A stretch of 64,000 nt of DNA from NCBI RefSeq assembly GCF_032854445.1, contig NC_088300.1, forward strand, positions 30,857,608 through 30,921,607. The letters are read 5' to 3'. The notes under the pieces were generated by a model. It saw only the letters and a list, made by a program, of their open reading frames with translations, searched no databases and had not been told where the DNA came from. This stretch comes from Liolophura sinensis (Eukaryota > Mollusca > Polyplacophora > Chitonida > Chitonidae). Of the stretch, positions 1 through 25,142 are shown one piece after another (the first letter of the stretch is position 1; each line of letters opens with the position of its first letter). Position numbers and translations under genes: made by a program.

Positions 1-2670
1 CAGGCGTACAGAGAGCGAAGATTGAATTGTTGAGAATCTAGAATCACCCTTCTTATTTAGCCTTGAAAGGAGGAGGAGAAATATATTTTGGTATAGTTCT
101 GCATTTAAGCCCAGTTCGTGTTTCAGAGTATAGTCGATGTAACATAGTCAAGATTCTAACAATACGTTATCTTCAATACGCGATCGAGGAGCCGTCTTTC
201 GGCTTTAGAGCATTTAAATGACATCCCAGTAGATGACGTTCCAGTACGTGACCTCGTTCGTCTAGGGCCAGTTCTTTACCCGAATGTGCCTGTGAAAATC
301 CGCATAGTAAATAAAACCTTAGTGTTCTTGCACTTCATCTTGACATCGCAGATGTGAGGTACAAAACAGAACCGCCTCAAAATGTTTGCGAAACACCACC
401 TTTAACTTCAAGAACCCCACTGACAAGACAACAGTCCATGGTTATTTTTGGTGTAACAAGGATGAGTCAAAACACAAGTTATTTTGTATCCACAACCATT
501 TATTGTCTCAGACTTGTATAGTAACTAAGCAAAAGTATTGAAGCCACGATATACATACCAACACTTGTGCAATGAGCAAGAGTAAATTACACCATAACAC
601 ATTGAAATATATAATTCATTACCAATAATTTGTCTTAAAGGTTACATTTAATGTTGAGTTCGAAGACGCTAACTTAAAATATTCCTTAGTTAGCTAACTG
701 AAGATAAACTAAAAAAGAAATTTTTAATGAAAGAAACGCATTAGATACTTTCAAAGACAAAACAGTCAAAAGCTCAGAAATAGAAGAAAGTGGTTAAGGC
801 ATGAGACTTAAAACCTCACTCTCAGTACGGTATGAAGTGGTAAGACTCCATTGTCATAATATCCGACCCAGACGTGCATAAGCCAACAAAAGCAGGAAGT
901 GGCAATTCTTCCACTGTTAATTAAAATAACGTAGGTCAACGGAGTTAAAGAAACATGAAGTAACATTCCTTATAACTTGTAGTAGGACGACGAAAATCAT
1001 AGTCCAGGACCAGCTGGAATAAAAAAATGTCGAACAGAATTACCGGCTGGGTCTCCGATGCCCTGCTGCTACCCATCGTATCATGAATTGTGGTCTTGCG
1101 TTCATGATAATCAACTGTGCTATTAGACAGTCGGGCGTTGTCTAACAGAGCACCAGACTAAACTTCCATGGCAAGAAAGCTACTGTGGTTGCGCGGCTAA
1201 CCGGATTGAGTTTGGGACAATATTATATAAGATTAAAAGGACTGCTTCCCACGTTGGTGCTTTTTAGAGATGCGAGCTTCGCCAGAGTATACATGTAAAG
1301 CGGAGCGGTGGAAATCTGCCGTCACTCTTTCACCATTTTGTGCCATTTAAAGTTTTCGCAACGCCTTGGCTTTTGGCCAACAACGTTACCATATGGTACA
1401 ACTGTTGAAATTCATGATTTTTTCAAGTGAGCCTCACGTTACCATCAATCTCCTAAGGCAACGTCCACGAATGAGTGCTAGAGAGTTCGCAATTTTATAT
1501 GCAGGAACCACATCGGATCAGTCGCAATAATGTATGAAGGAAGCACATCGAGCACGAAGGAATTCTGTTAACACTGCTATCTGCACGTGCCAGTGATACT
1601 TGTACATGGAGCGCACGGAGAACGTTAACTGTAACTGAAGAGTTGTAGGCGCCATGAAATATATTACACTGAAAGTCGGGCAAGTGAGATGTAAATATAC
1701 ATGTACAACAAACGTAAATATATATATATATATATATATATCCCCCCCTCCCCTCCCCCCCTCTAGCTATATATATAGACAGACCCATGCAGTGGAAGAC
1801 TAAACGCGACAATAATGCAGCATCCCCTTCTCCTTATCACATCTATATAACGGATGCCAACACAGCAACCTCAACAATTAAAGGTCGGGATTAGCACTTA
1901 CCCTTGAATGGACACGAGGCATTATATTTACAACACAGCTGTATATGAAAATAGATTATTTTCTTTTCACTACATAGTATTCATTATTTCTATATTGCAC
2001 AGATAATTCAATGATCGGTATAGGATCATTGTTCGCCATGTTCTTCACAGATCACTCTAACTCATCGGTACTCAAAATGTATGAATACTGAGCTTGGCAT
2101 TGAGCCTTGCCTTTTTTTCTATTCATTTAATTTGCTGTTTTGTAAACTTTTCTTATGAAGTTCTGAAAGATAATAGATGACAATCTGAATACAGAGAAAA
2201 CAAAAAATGTCATGACAACAACATTTGGGTGAATAAAAACCCATGGAGATCTCTCTGAAGATGGTTCTAATATTTAAAGATAGCAATATAACCAGGGAAA
2301 TCGAACATGCCGATACAAACATTTTTATGAACTGGAACCGATACCGATGCCCTACTCTAGTACGTACATTGTGTACACATGTTAGAGTTATCCAAAATAA
2401 GAGCAATCCTTAATTTTTGTGGAATTCAGTAGCTCTCGTGATAGAAAATCTCCATCTGGTACAGGTACAATACATCTGACCTGGCCAATAGTTAATAATA
2501 TAGGAGATAGGGCTATGTCTTCTATATATGTCTTAGCAATAATTATAACATGTTGGATTTTCTCTATTTCATAAATCCAAAATTAACATTCAGTCTGCCT
2601 GTAAAATACAACATGCGGTCCTGTCTTCTTCATATGTTTAAGCGTCCAGGAAAACATGTTGCATATATTT
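1..2670. other. intergenic, no gene seen
   Basis: AT-rich sequence downstream of the LAMP gene. Only short open frames are present. A TA microsatellite lies at about 1717-1740 next to a C-rich patch. Confidence 0.5.
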
Positions 2671-2671
2671 C

Positions 2672-2677
2672 TTTATT
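2672..2677 (-). promoter_or_regulatory. possible poly(A) signal of the LAMP gene
   Basis: AATAAA on the minus strand about 230 nt after the stop codon. A plausible 3'UTR end, but the hexamer is common in AT-rich DNA. Confidence 0.3.
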
Positions 2678-2905
2678 TCTTAACTCCAAAACTAAAATTT
2701 CATTTTGCCTGTAAATTGCAACAGTGATAGAACGTTTCCTTAGCGGCGAATAGATACATTTTTGATTATATATTTTTTTTATAGATCTTTATAGTATCAA
2801 CTGAGCTATATTTAGATTGAAAGAAGCAAGCAAACTGACTGTTGCAGACTTCGGCTTTTACTGATGTAACGTGTGGGTAGAGTACTTCCGAATCGCCCCA
2901 GATGA

Positions 2906-14676
<11,771 letters not shown>

Positions 14677-14699
14677 TGTTGTAAACCGCTGATGGCCTG

Positions 14700-17430
14700 T
14701 CACGACGGACACTGTCCACTCAGACTTTTGCCAAGTAAGATCCGAACGTATAAACCTTATGTGGACCGTCCGGTGGAAAATACCACAATATACATGAGAG
14801 CTGCTCTTCTGTATGATTGGTCGCTGAGGCAGCTGCAAGATGAGAGATTATACTCTCCACGCAGGTCAGCCTGTGTGTCAATAATGAAAACTCTGCTGCA
14901 CAGTGGACCTGCATGCGTTTCAACCAAATCCAAACAGTTCATTTTGGAAAGTCAAAGCGGAAATTTTTCAAATGAAAACACAGGATATTGCAGAAAACCA
15001 AACTAGGGTTAATTGTTAAGCTGTCATGCCGGTTATGTTTGTGGGACTACATTTCGTAGCTGAGGGCAGTTACGAGGGCTCCTGCAGTGTGGAGTATCTT
15101 TGGGTCAATATGTTTCACTGGCAATGAGGTGACATGAAACCTTTCACATGCTTATCGATCAATAAGAATAGCGGGCTAATGTCCTCAGTAATTCTTCACC
15201 GCGTTTCCCACACAGCCTCATTTCTCTTACAGTGCGCCGGTAACAGCTGTTCAGAACTCGCTCACAACTCTACCGGAAAAAGTTGAAGGGTTTAACGAGA
15301 TTTCCGGCTGAATGTTGCACGCTTTGGCCTGCAAGGGAGGCTACTCTGGTTAAATTGCGGGGGCGTACGGGGCGTCGAACGATTTTTGAAATGACACTAT
15401 ATACATATTGAATATGGCTGATTAACAGCTAATAGACCATTTGATATGCTTGTTCATCTTTCCAACCACGATCGCTCAGTGGCTTACTGACATGGAATAC
15501 CCCACCGATCAGGATCTTCTCAATTCAGTCAAATATTTAGATTCCTTATAATTCCAAGAATCCCCACAGACTATTTCCCATCCAGCACGTCTGTTATAGG
15601 GTCAACAGAGGACCGCCTAATCACACATCTGTCCAGTTAATATGGTCATTGATTTAGATGTTTAGATCACAATTCACCCGGTAACACAATGTCCAAAGTC
15701 AAATTTCATCCTAGGAGTAACGAGAATCACGAGAAATGGAATTTTTTTGATTAACGAGATCTAGGATTTTGTCTGTTCGTGAATGTACACTGAGTACACT
15801 ATCTCAGTGTAGCATTTGAGACCATATTTTATGTCTCAGTTCTAGATTTGGATATTCGTGATAGGCTTCCTTTTTGGAATTTGATGCTTATGTCTTGTGT
15901 TCTCTTATACATAAATGCACATCGGACAATGAACAGCTTCAGTCAAAGCGCAATATACTTAGATTAACGACATTATGAACTTTTGTAATTCTTCAGTCTT
16001 TTCGCATGTTTCGCACGGCTTCCCTCCCGTGTAAATTTATTGAGTATCCATTCAAAGGTATGAGTTTCATCTTAAGCGCACCGTTCATATCTCCAGAGTG
16101 ACAATTGTATTCAACGCGATGCATATACAGTCCCTTTATAGCCCCGGATTAAACGGATTATGGACACACCGTCTATATGAACTCACAGGAATATTAATGT
16201 ATGTATAGCTATATGCATATAGATATGCTTCTATAAGCTCCCGTATATATGACGTGTACTCTGTAGGTCTTTTAAGTGTGAAGAAAATATTTGAACATAG
16301 TAATACGTGCGTATTTATTTACCGGTTAATGTTGGCATACCGGAATGCCCTTAATTGTTCTCATTCAGATACTATTCATGGTGTATAAAGGCTGCGCTTA
16401 GCTTTAGCTATGCACCCCACACAAAGACTATGTACAAAAGACTCTATTCCTTGAATTAGCCTTTGTCACTACCAAATTGAGTTCTAACAGCGATCTGATA
16501 TACTAGCGAGCCACAACTGCGCCCCAGCTTTACTCAATTAAATAAACACCAATGTAGTCTACAGAAAATGGATATCACGGACGAAGCGTTTGTTCCTCTG
16601 GAAGCTTTTCACAGCCACTGAGCTTGTGCCATTGATCGAACCTGATTTGACACCAAGAGAGCGGTAAATGGACGCAATTTACGACAGTCTGTTTGGCATG
16701 GCGCGCCGTAGAACATTGAGGAGCCGAGGCCGCAGACGTTGGATCAAAGTAAACAGGCTGGGTGGAAATTTATGAGTGGTCTGGATTGGAGTTCGATGTG
16801 AACAAGGGCTCTTGAGACAGCTTTAGTGTTGACGAAGGAAACGGCGTATCTGTCACTACTTGCCAGTTTGTTATTCATTGCAGGCCGTCCTGCACGCCTC
16901 ATATTGTCATAGACACGGCTGCTTTACCCTGATTACTGCGAAAATTTCTGGATTCGGAATCGTTTACATTTTTAGCGGACAAGTCTATCAGGAGCAGAAT
17001 TCCCTGATGTGTCGCAATGATCTTGTTTAATTTCGGTGACTTAACAGAATATACAAACTACTAACTAAGCAAGCAAACTTCTCCAGGACGTTTGTCTATC
17101 GATACGGGAAAGCTGTCTTTCTTTCGATCTCTGGAATATCATTCAGGATCGTGGTGAGCAAACAACAATCGGAACTGTCATATTGCACTAAACTGAATGA
17201 GAAAGGAAGAATAGGACGAGCTTCCAAGAAATTGGTTCTTGTACCTGATTGTGGGATAATGTTTGTCCAAGCAACAACTTTCGGCTCAGAGGAGTGACAC
17301 TTTCATCGACCTGCTACGAATGGACAGTATTCTGAGCCTATTCTAAGCATAAGTATGCGTACACAGTATATCATTTTGAGAAAAAATGAAATTAGAGCCG
17401 AACTATAGGATTAGTGGTTGAGGACTACAG
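14700..17430. other. intergenic, no gene seen
   Basis: Would contain the LAMP promoter and 5'UTR and the upstream region of the gene at 17.4 kb. These diverge. Only short chance open frames and no repeat I recognise. Confidence 0.4.
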
Positions 17431-17438
17431 AGAATAAG

Positions 17439-18257
17439 ATGAGCAGCGCACGAGCTATACCACCAACGCTGAAGATGAGGCAAAGAAACAATGCCGAGGA
17501 GAAATTCTTAAATAAACGGTTAATAGAGATTGAGGTGGATTATCGATTACAGAATGGCAAGCTGATAACGGAAATTGCCGAGTTGAAAAACACATTGATA
17601 GGGTTTAACCTTGATGGTGGCGACCATTGCCTGGAATATTTCAGTACTCCTGAGGAACCTTCTATACCAAAATCAGCCATTGCATTGCCCGGTAATCACA
17701 AGTCATCTTCAAATACACAAAATTCTGTGTTTAAGCCCACAAAGACAACAGACGATGGGTTCACTGAACAGGTTAATCTACTCGACGAGGACACCGTAAT
17801 TGACCTGCGGCAAAGCCGCGGTCTGCCAAACCAGTGCGCCTATGACTCGGGTATCAAAAACATGAGGTGTCAACACTTCCCGTGTGCTGTCCCCAGGAGC
17901 TATAATAGTATCGGATATCAGATAATTACTAGGGATTATCCTGAGAGACCCGTGGCTCCCAACAAGCCCCAGGTTACAAACGACACAGGTGAGTCGGACC
18001 AGAAAACCGGCGTCTCTGTTTCAATGGGGAAGGAATCTGCCTCAGCCGCGCCAGTGTTTCGGGAGCGAACTGTCAAACAAGGGAGACCATCCATACGGGA
18101 AAAGGTTCAATCACTGAAGCAAGTGCTTCACGAACAGAAGCGGAAATTGGCAGAAACGAAGCCGAAAGCATGGGTGACAAACTATGGTAACCCAGTACCT
18201 TTACGGAGAATAATGAATCCACTTCGGCCAGCGCCGTCGGGCGGAGAACGTTTATAA
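17439..18257 (+). CDS. uncharacterised Cys-motif/TNYG protein, copy 1 (272 aa)
   Basis: Family not recognised. A single open frame with an in-frame TAG at 17412-17414 and the first ATG at 17439 (AAGATGA, A at -3). Residues 15-55 look like a coiled coil (KFLNKRLIEIEVDYRLQNGK region). A polar middle follows. At 144-160 there is C-x4-C-x2-P-x-S-Y-x3-G-Y (CQHFPC...). A basic helical stretch spans 208-240. The C-terminus holds W245-V-TNYG-N-PVP-L-RR257. Both motifs recur at almost the same spacing in the gene at 35.1 kb, so selection has kept this frame open. No signal peptide or membrane helix. Function unknown. The Cys pair with aromatic and Pro residues could be a small fold or a binding motif, and the basic C-terminus could bind nucleic acid or tubulin, but that is a guess. 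Possible ATTAAA poly(A) signal at 18488-18493. Confidence 0.8.
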   Translation: MSSARAIPPTLKMRQRNNAEEKFLNKRLIEIEVDYRLQNGKLITEIAELKNTLIGFNLDGGDHCLEYFSTPEEPSIPKSAIALPGNHKSSSNTQNSVFKPTKTTDDGFTEQVNLLDEDTVIDLRQSRGLPNQCAYDSGIKNMRCQHFPCAVPRSYNSIGYQIITRDYPERPVAPNKPQVTNDTGESDQKTGVSVSMGKESASAAPVFRERTVKQGRPSIREKVQSLKQVLHEQKRKLAETKPKAWVTNYGNPVPLRRIMNPLRPAPSGGERL

Positions 18258-21200
18258 CGGATTCAAACTGGGAATCCTTTTGGAATCATAAAATCCATTC
18301 TAGCGTTAAGCTGTTTGTTCTTGTGATATTTAACGTTTATTACAGGCAGTTTCTTTTGCTGGACGAAATTTTCATGGTTTAGGGCATGTATAAATCTGTG
18401 CTTCGATATAGGTTGGACTTGACTGGTGTATTTTGTTGTTTTACTTAACAAGCAATGGTAGCGAATACATAGAACATCAGCATGGAGATTAAAACTAGAG
18501 CAGCGACGACAGTTTGCAAATGTTTGCAAATATTTACACTTAGCCAGGGGAAATCCTGCCTCTTGTTACGGTACGGTACGGTAACTGTATATGAAAATTC
18601 GGAACAAGTTGCAACTTTACACGATCCTTTGCACCATGGTTTAACCAGAATCAGGTAAAAAATTAAAAATGCAGTGGTGCTAAATGCAATGTATTATAGA
18701 CGTCTCTGATCTAGAACTACTCAAAACGCCATATCGTCGTCGTATTTATTGAACATTGACATGAAACAATTCAGTAAAAGCTGCTATTATCAGCTATACC
18801 TCTCTCAACTTGTTGTAAAGTTATTTATCATATACCTATGCGTGTTATCCGCCTGATTCGACTGATATTTTTCCGTATCACCATCCTCTGAACATTTGTA
18901 CTGCATTTGCATTTGCGCCGAACTATTTCGCACTGGGTGACCTCTGGCTGGGAAAGCCCTGTCTTTCTAAACTGGAATTTCCATGGAGTGCTGACCTACT
19001 TACATGAACATGTCCTTACATGAACTGTCCTTAAAACCGCTGAAAATGTTTAATTTTCTACACTGTCTGCATGCCATTATCACAGGCAAACTGTTCATAA
19101 TAATTATTTGCGTCGTCTTCTTGTGTCGTCTGCTTCGTGATTTTTTGGCATGACCAGATTCCATTCCGTGGCGCATACAGCTGTCATTTCAGGCCAGATT
19201 TACCGTTCAAACCATCTGCACAATTGTGATTATCGCCGTTTTACCTCGGCATCAACTACAGGAGAAAAGCTTCCAGTAGTGTAAGGTATAAATGTCAGCC
19301 AGTAAGAAAATCCATAACTCTGAAATCCATAATGAAGACTATGGCAAAAAAACCTAACTTACCTGACCGTTTAACGAACCATAGCCTGATACTAGTAAAA
19401 CTGCGTGTACTCGACTCCTTCATGCTGACATACTAACTCACTGGTCACAAAAATGTTGTAAGCATCAACAATTTCGCTGTCGCTTCTCACAGTACCGATA
19501 TGCAGGCAAAATAATGAGTCACATCATTTTAAATGCACCAGACTTCCACCTCAAGGGTAGACCTGTCCAACCAGCAAAGTACATCCAAAGAAATGGACTC
19601 GTGTCTCCCATCCAATACTTCTCGATGGCAGAACGATGCCTTTATTTTTCACAAAATTTCACACACAGCGTGAACCATGACACTCGCTGAGTTACAGCTG
19701 CAGGAATTTTCAAGGGAGCATCCTTCTTAAAGTACACATTCCACTTTCTGCCAAAGTTCCGATAGCCATTAACTTTGATAACGAACTTTCCGATGCAGAA
19801 ACTTCAGAAGTTTTGAAAGATTTTCTGTCATTATACCGGCGTGCAACTCACTAATTTTGTAAATTATTGAAGCTACATGTTCATTTGTAAAGCAGGTCAA
19901 TTTTTTGGCGCATACAAATCTGGACTATACTCTATTTCAAAATGTACCACTTGATGCCACTGGTCAGTCGCAATCTAGATGAAGTTTAGATTTTTGGTTT
20001 ATCCAAAATTGGTTGTACGTTGATGGAAAAATTCTTTTAAAAGCACAATTACACGTAATGGATCTTTTAACAATAAAATTTTCATGGTTTTACACGACTT
20101 TGTGTTTCTTCTTTTTTCTCTTTTTTCCCCCTTCATATGGACTACGGTTGTGAACTATTGAAATACGCTGTACTTAACTGAATTAACTCCACGAGCGCGT
20201 AATGGTTTGGAAGCGTCGTGCAGGCCATCACGGTACCAGATACTACGCAGTGTACGAGGTACATACCTGGATTTTAATGTCCCAAAATAGCTTTTTTAGA
20301 CGGTATATGATAAATAGATTATCAGTAATCAACGCGTTCTCTGTGGTTGCGTTGGCGCAGGGAACTTGAGAGATACAACGCTGCAGATCTGGGGCCGATT
20401 TCACAACGCTATTTCGGACATAAGTCAAAATTATTTTTGGGTTTTAGAAATTAAAATTTTGTACCCTCATCAATGTTATGTTAAGACAAAATGTGTCGAA
20501 ATTTCAACTTCTGATACCAAAAACTAAGCATTGTGAAGAGTTTTTTAAATTTTGGCATAAGTCAGAAATGTCTTTGTGGAATCGTCCCCCAGCAAGGTGT
20601 ACTGATAATCTCTATATATGGTAGTGATATGAGAATTGCTTTAAACAATGTTAGTGTGTATATAATACATTACATATCTGGCGGACTCCAATCTCGTTCA
20701 TGGCATCTATTACTGATGAAACTGAAATATTATTTTTGCCTAGAAGATGTTTTGAGGATTCCTTTTATCTTCATAGTTATAACATGATATGATCAAACCC
20801 GCTGTAATTTAGTTGATTCTGATTAGAATATCATTAATTCATAGCCTAAGAATTCAAGTATATTTATCCATGTTTCCTGCTATAGACATGTGGGTTAAAT
20901 GCTGGCTGAGCCACCCTCTGCTGCATTGTTTACTTACAAACAGCTGAAGCGTCTAGACTGCATTACTTTATACAAACATGCATATCTGGGGGCTTTAAAA
21001 GTGGTATACAGCCTTAGTATTTCCTCACCTGGTACCAAGCGTAAAAATAATAGGCCACGTATACTGGTCGGGCCGGTGTCAGTATATGGTAATGATTTGG
21101 TCACCGTTTTTGGTGTCTTCAGTGAGGCAGCACTTTAAAGTGAGGCACTGAGGCAGCACGTTAAACATGTCGGCATCTGATTTGCTCTGCTTCAAAGGAG

Positions 21201-22442
21201 ATACCGCCGAGATATGACCAAGACACTGTTCAAAGCAGCTTCAAACTCAGCAGCTTCAAGGAAGAAAACAAACTGACTTCAGATCACCACGCTTTTGACT
21301 AATGAAACTGGAGTCTCATACCCTATAGTGGTTTTGTATCATGAGGTTTGCCAGGAGCTTCGAGCTTTGACTATTTTCTTCTACCCTATATTCGTCCTCA
21401 TTTAAATTTAATATTCTTAATTGAGGAGTAAGATATTTACGGAATAACCAAATCAATATATTAATATCCTGTATAATAATGGATTGATTGAAGATCGTTT
21501 AGATATATTTAGTCGGAAGGATGACGGACGTACTGACTCATGCAGGTTAACCATCTAGCCAATCGAAAGTGTCTTGAAAACAGTGCATAGTGTCACATGT
21601 CACAGTGACATGGGGAAACCATTAGTGTGGACCAAATGATTGCTGGCTATAAATCTTCATCCGCCATCCAGCATGAAAACAGATCCGCCGTATCGCAGAT
21701 GGAGCAGGTGACTGTTTTTTTGGTTCTCTAATACTTTCCTACAGAATCAATGCGGGGCATGGGGCAATCTGACCTACTCGACCGTGTGGCGAGTAGAACG
21801 TCAGAAGACTGACAATGACGCCCCTCCCCCCTCCCAACACTCAGGTTTCGCTTATCTCTTTTGTGATATATATAAAAATCAATATCACTTTTTCTGTGGA
21901 CAACAATTGAAGCATTGGTCACAGTTTGGCCATGAAAAGACTTGGATAATTTCGCTAATAGCTCTGGTTTTCTTGGCAGTTTTGTGATTTATTTGACCAC
22001 TATACAACATGGAGTTCCATTATGCAGTTAACACGTGTATAGGTCAAGCAACCGATGAATTATGAAAAAAGCATACAAGGAAAGAATGAAATCGCCCCGA
22101 AGTAGGTTATAGTGTTCATAATATTTCATCAACACCTCTGTGTATATATGAAAATTGTCATCACAACAGCCAAATAAATAAACCAACCCATAGCGTTTCA
22201 TAACATAAGTGTGACAAGTTATTCAACGAAAACATCAGTGGGTCAACAAATCAGCCGATCACGCTATAAACAAGTGATTTAACCATTTATTAAATCAAAC
22301 CAAGAAATGAATCCGCCACCCAAAAATTCGATGAACTGTTGTATCAGCTAAATAATAAACCCATCAACTAATAATGCTATCCTCCAATAAATTAATGAAG
22401 AAATAGTAGCGCATTGATTAATAAATATTTCAGGAAACAGGT

Positions 22443-22762
22443 CGGAGTTCCAGTGGTTAAGGTACTTGCGTTTCAATGGCTAGGACACAGGTGATGCAGG
22501 TTCAAACCTAGCCTTGGGCAGAAATTTTGTAGACTCATGTCTCACTGCATGTGTAAATCCGTGGATAAGCGGTCGGCGATGCTCTCGTTCACGCAGTCTA
22601 AGACAAGATATTGTCCGAGAAGACAATATGGAGTGAATATCTGTAGGTCACATATGGGAAAGTTTGTGAGTAACTTCCCAAATGTCGGTGGTTTATCCCC
22701 CTGCACGCTGGTTTCCTCCACCCATAATACTACTTCCCGAGTATATATGGCTTTAAACAAGA
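22443..22762 (+). mobile_element. SINE-C copy (different tRNA-like head)
   Basis: The head has AGTGGTTAAGGTACTTG and a perfect B box GGTTCAAACC at 22499-22508. The distal part (CTGGTTTCCTCCACCCATAA) resembles the body of SINE-A, suggesting families that share a body but differ in head. Confidence 0.6.
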
Positions 22763-22969
22763 ATCAGTCAATCATTCCAGTCCAAGGCATATCTAAGATT
22801 CTGCACGCTGTGTCAGTGAGCGTAATACTAATTGCTACAATGTCCATGGTGTAAAGGACTGTGAACCTCAACAACCCCCCCTTGTGCCCCCCCCCCCTTT
22901 GGCGTTTCTATAGGTACCCAAGACACACTCTTTTCCATATCGGTGGGATATTTTGTGCTTAGGTGAATA

Positions 22970-23112
22970 TGCCAACTACTCCACCAATAAATCAATACTC
23001 AATAAATTAATCCTCAATAAATCAATCCTTCGCTAAATAAATTCACCAATAAAGCAACCCATCGATAAAATCAACCCTCCACTAAATCAATCCACCAATA
23101 AGCAACCCAAAA
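22970..23112. repeat. degenerate AATAAATCAATCC repeat
   Basis: About ten imperfect copies of a 12-16 bp unit. The unit looks like an expanded SINE tail (CCAATCAAATAAA). Confidence 0.55.
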
Positions 23113-23450
23113 AAAAAAAACAACCCAATAGAATGATCGACCAGAAAGTCAGTCAGGCCATTAGTCACAGAACCAAATAAGTCAGTGAACGAATAAGGTA
23201 AAAGAAAAGACACAAACAACAAGTCAATGAACTGATAGGCAAAAATACGTATATCAACTTCATAAAGCAACCAACCTACCGACCGATATAACATTTAACC
23301 AATCTGGAACAATTCTGAAACCGTTTGCAAGGACAGGAACGGTTGGAATATCAGTAAGGGATCGGAGTACGTATACTCGTATGTTACTCAGGAATCTCGC
23401 ATATGTCATCGAAATGGAATATGCACTGGCTTACATGTATATATGTGTAT

Positions 23451-23745
23451 GTATGCTTGGCGTTTTACGTCGTACTTAACACTGTTTCAGTTATCTGACG
23501 ACGAAAAATCATTAGGTGTGTATATAGACTGTGCTTTCTTGCGGCAAAGTGCTGCCGCCACTATCATGCTGAAGACACCAGACGTGACACCCCATCCAGT
23601 CACATTATACTGACATCCAGCCAACCAGACCTGTTTCCCTGCTATAACCTCTTGGTGCTGATCGCCAAGTGAGGCACCAACACGTGCTATTGTTAAAGTC
23701 GAAACAGACATTCGTATGCCAGCAGTCAACCGATATTCCAGGTCA
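23451..23745 (-). mobile_element. SINE-B copy, diverged
   Basis: Shares TTTTACGTCGTACTTAACAC, the TTTCAG...TGACGACGAA block and the GCCAAGTGAGG block with the elements at 53.5 and 63.6 kb, in the same reverse orientation. The tRNA head is not recognisable. Confidence 0.5.
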
Positions 23746-23907
23746 ATAATCGCAAGGCCAATTTAAACGATGTACAACACAAACCACCAAAGACCTAAGA
23801 AAGCATATAAAGCACGATATTAGGACGGAAACATTAAGGACGGAAGTGAAGCATTCAACAATTTTTAATGATGTTGGAAAGGCCCGACCCAGAATATGCC
23901 TATAGTT

Positions 23908-24056
23908 GATTTATTTATCTGACTCTTTGTTTACGACTCAAGAATAGTTCACTTTATATTCGACGGTGCCCAGCATTGTCGTGGAGAGGGGATGTGGGGG
24001 AGGGGGGTGAACCGGTCAGAACGCGTGGGAAACCCACGACCATCCGCAAAATATGC
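23908..24056 (-). mobile_element. SINE-A fragment, diverged, reverse orientation
   Basis: TTTATTTATCTGACTCTTTG, then ACTCAAGAATAGTTCAC and GGGAAACCCACGACCATCCG, in the order expected for a reverse SINE-A. A G-rich expansion interrupts it. Confidence 0.6.
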
Positions 24057-24332
24057 CAGTGGGAAAAGATCATTTACTACATACCGGTTATTTGTCAGTC
24101 TGTGTCAGTAGACGAATGTAATATGTATTCCCTCACGGAATATTGAGTTAGCGTATATCCGATCTCCTGATGCCAGTTAATGAAAATAACAGCGTGTTCA
24201 TATGGAATAAGTATTATATAGCACCAGAATAGATCCTAGGCGTTTAACTAACTTTTTTTTACATATATTAAAAAAACAACAAATATATAAGAAACAACCA
24301 ATGGGATATGAATGTTTTTACACTCTTATAAA

Positions 24333-24463
24333 TTTTTTATTTATCTGTATGGCTGGCGTTTCACGCCATATATGCTCAAAGGATATTCCACTTACTACTG
24401 TGGCAAACATTATGGTGGGAGGACAGCGGGTAGAGCCCGGGGGAAACCCACAACTATCCAGGT
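24333..24463 (-). mobile_element. SINE-A fragment, reverse orientation
   Basis: Tail-to-body segment including ATTATGGTGGGAGGACAGCG and GGGGGAAACCCACAACTATCC-like sequence. The head is missing. Confidence 0.65.
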
Positions 24464-25142
24464 TCGCTATATCTCAAAGGTGTGCGCAAACAGTTTGACA
24501 TTTAAAAAACATACAGTTCATTTGTTGTCGTAAACATAAAATTGATTTTGGAATCCACACAAAAGTGTAGACCTATTAAGCTTTTAAATTTCACAACATT
24601 CAGTCCTTATATACACTTTTGGTAATAATTAATTGTGTTGGCGGCAATATTTTGCTCCACAACGAGGAGATATATTGCCAAATAATCTAACAGAATGTCC
24701 CTTTTGTCCTGAAATATTCTTTAAAATTACATTAAGCACTTTGTCGTTCAGTGGTAGTCCAGTTCAGATAGAATTCGCATGTATATCGCGTCTCTTCCAT
24801 GAATTTGCTCAGCAATATCTTTCTACATACGTACGAATCGGTTGTGGTCTTAACTAAGTGCTGGCCATTGTAAGTAGAATAAACATCGCACTAGAATGCG
24901 CCGGGTATGAAACTGCACGGAATGGGCAAAAGAGAACATACATTGCCTTCATGAGGATTACTCCTCTTACACCGTCGTTAATTCGACGTTCAATGTCTTC
25001 AGACTCAGAAAGACTTCTTCGAAACGACAGGGACTAAAGATCATCGGTAAACAACCTCAGTTTAAATTGCACTTGTATAATGCTAATGCCATTACCCGTG
25101 TATGCTGGTCCGAGCTCGTAGTTTACTTAAATCCTGCAAAAT

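Larger units (their letters stand above)
18258..23440. other. intergenic, no convincing gene
   Basis: AT-rich sequence with only short open frames (the longest about 80-105 codons, without motifs). Contains a SINE-like copy near 22.45 kb, a C-rich tract near 22.88 kb and a degenerate AATAAATCAATCC repeat at about 22.97-23.11 kb. Confidence 0.45.

Noticed and set aside
14692-15006. 104-codon plus-strand frame opposite LAMP exon 1.
   Set aside because: Starts upstream of the LAMP start on the opposite strand; no motif, and the minus-strand signal-peptide exon explains part of the region.
16568-16621. 17-codon ATG frame (MDITDEAF...).
   Set aside because: Too short, with no donor or conserved neighbour; likely chance.
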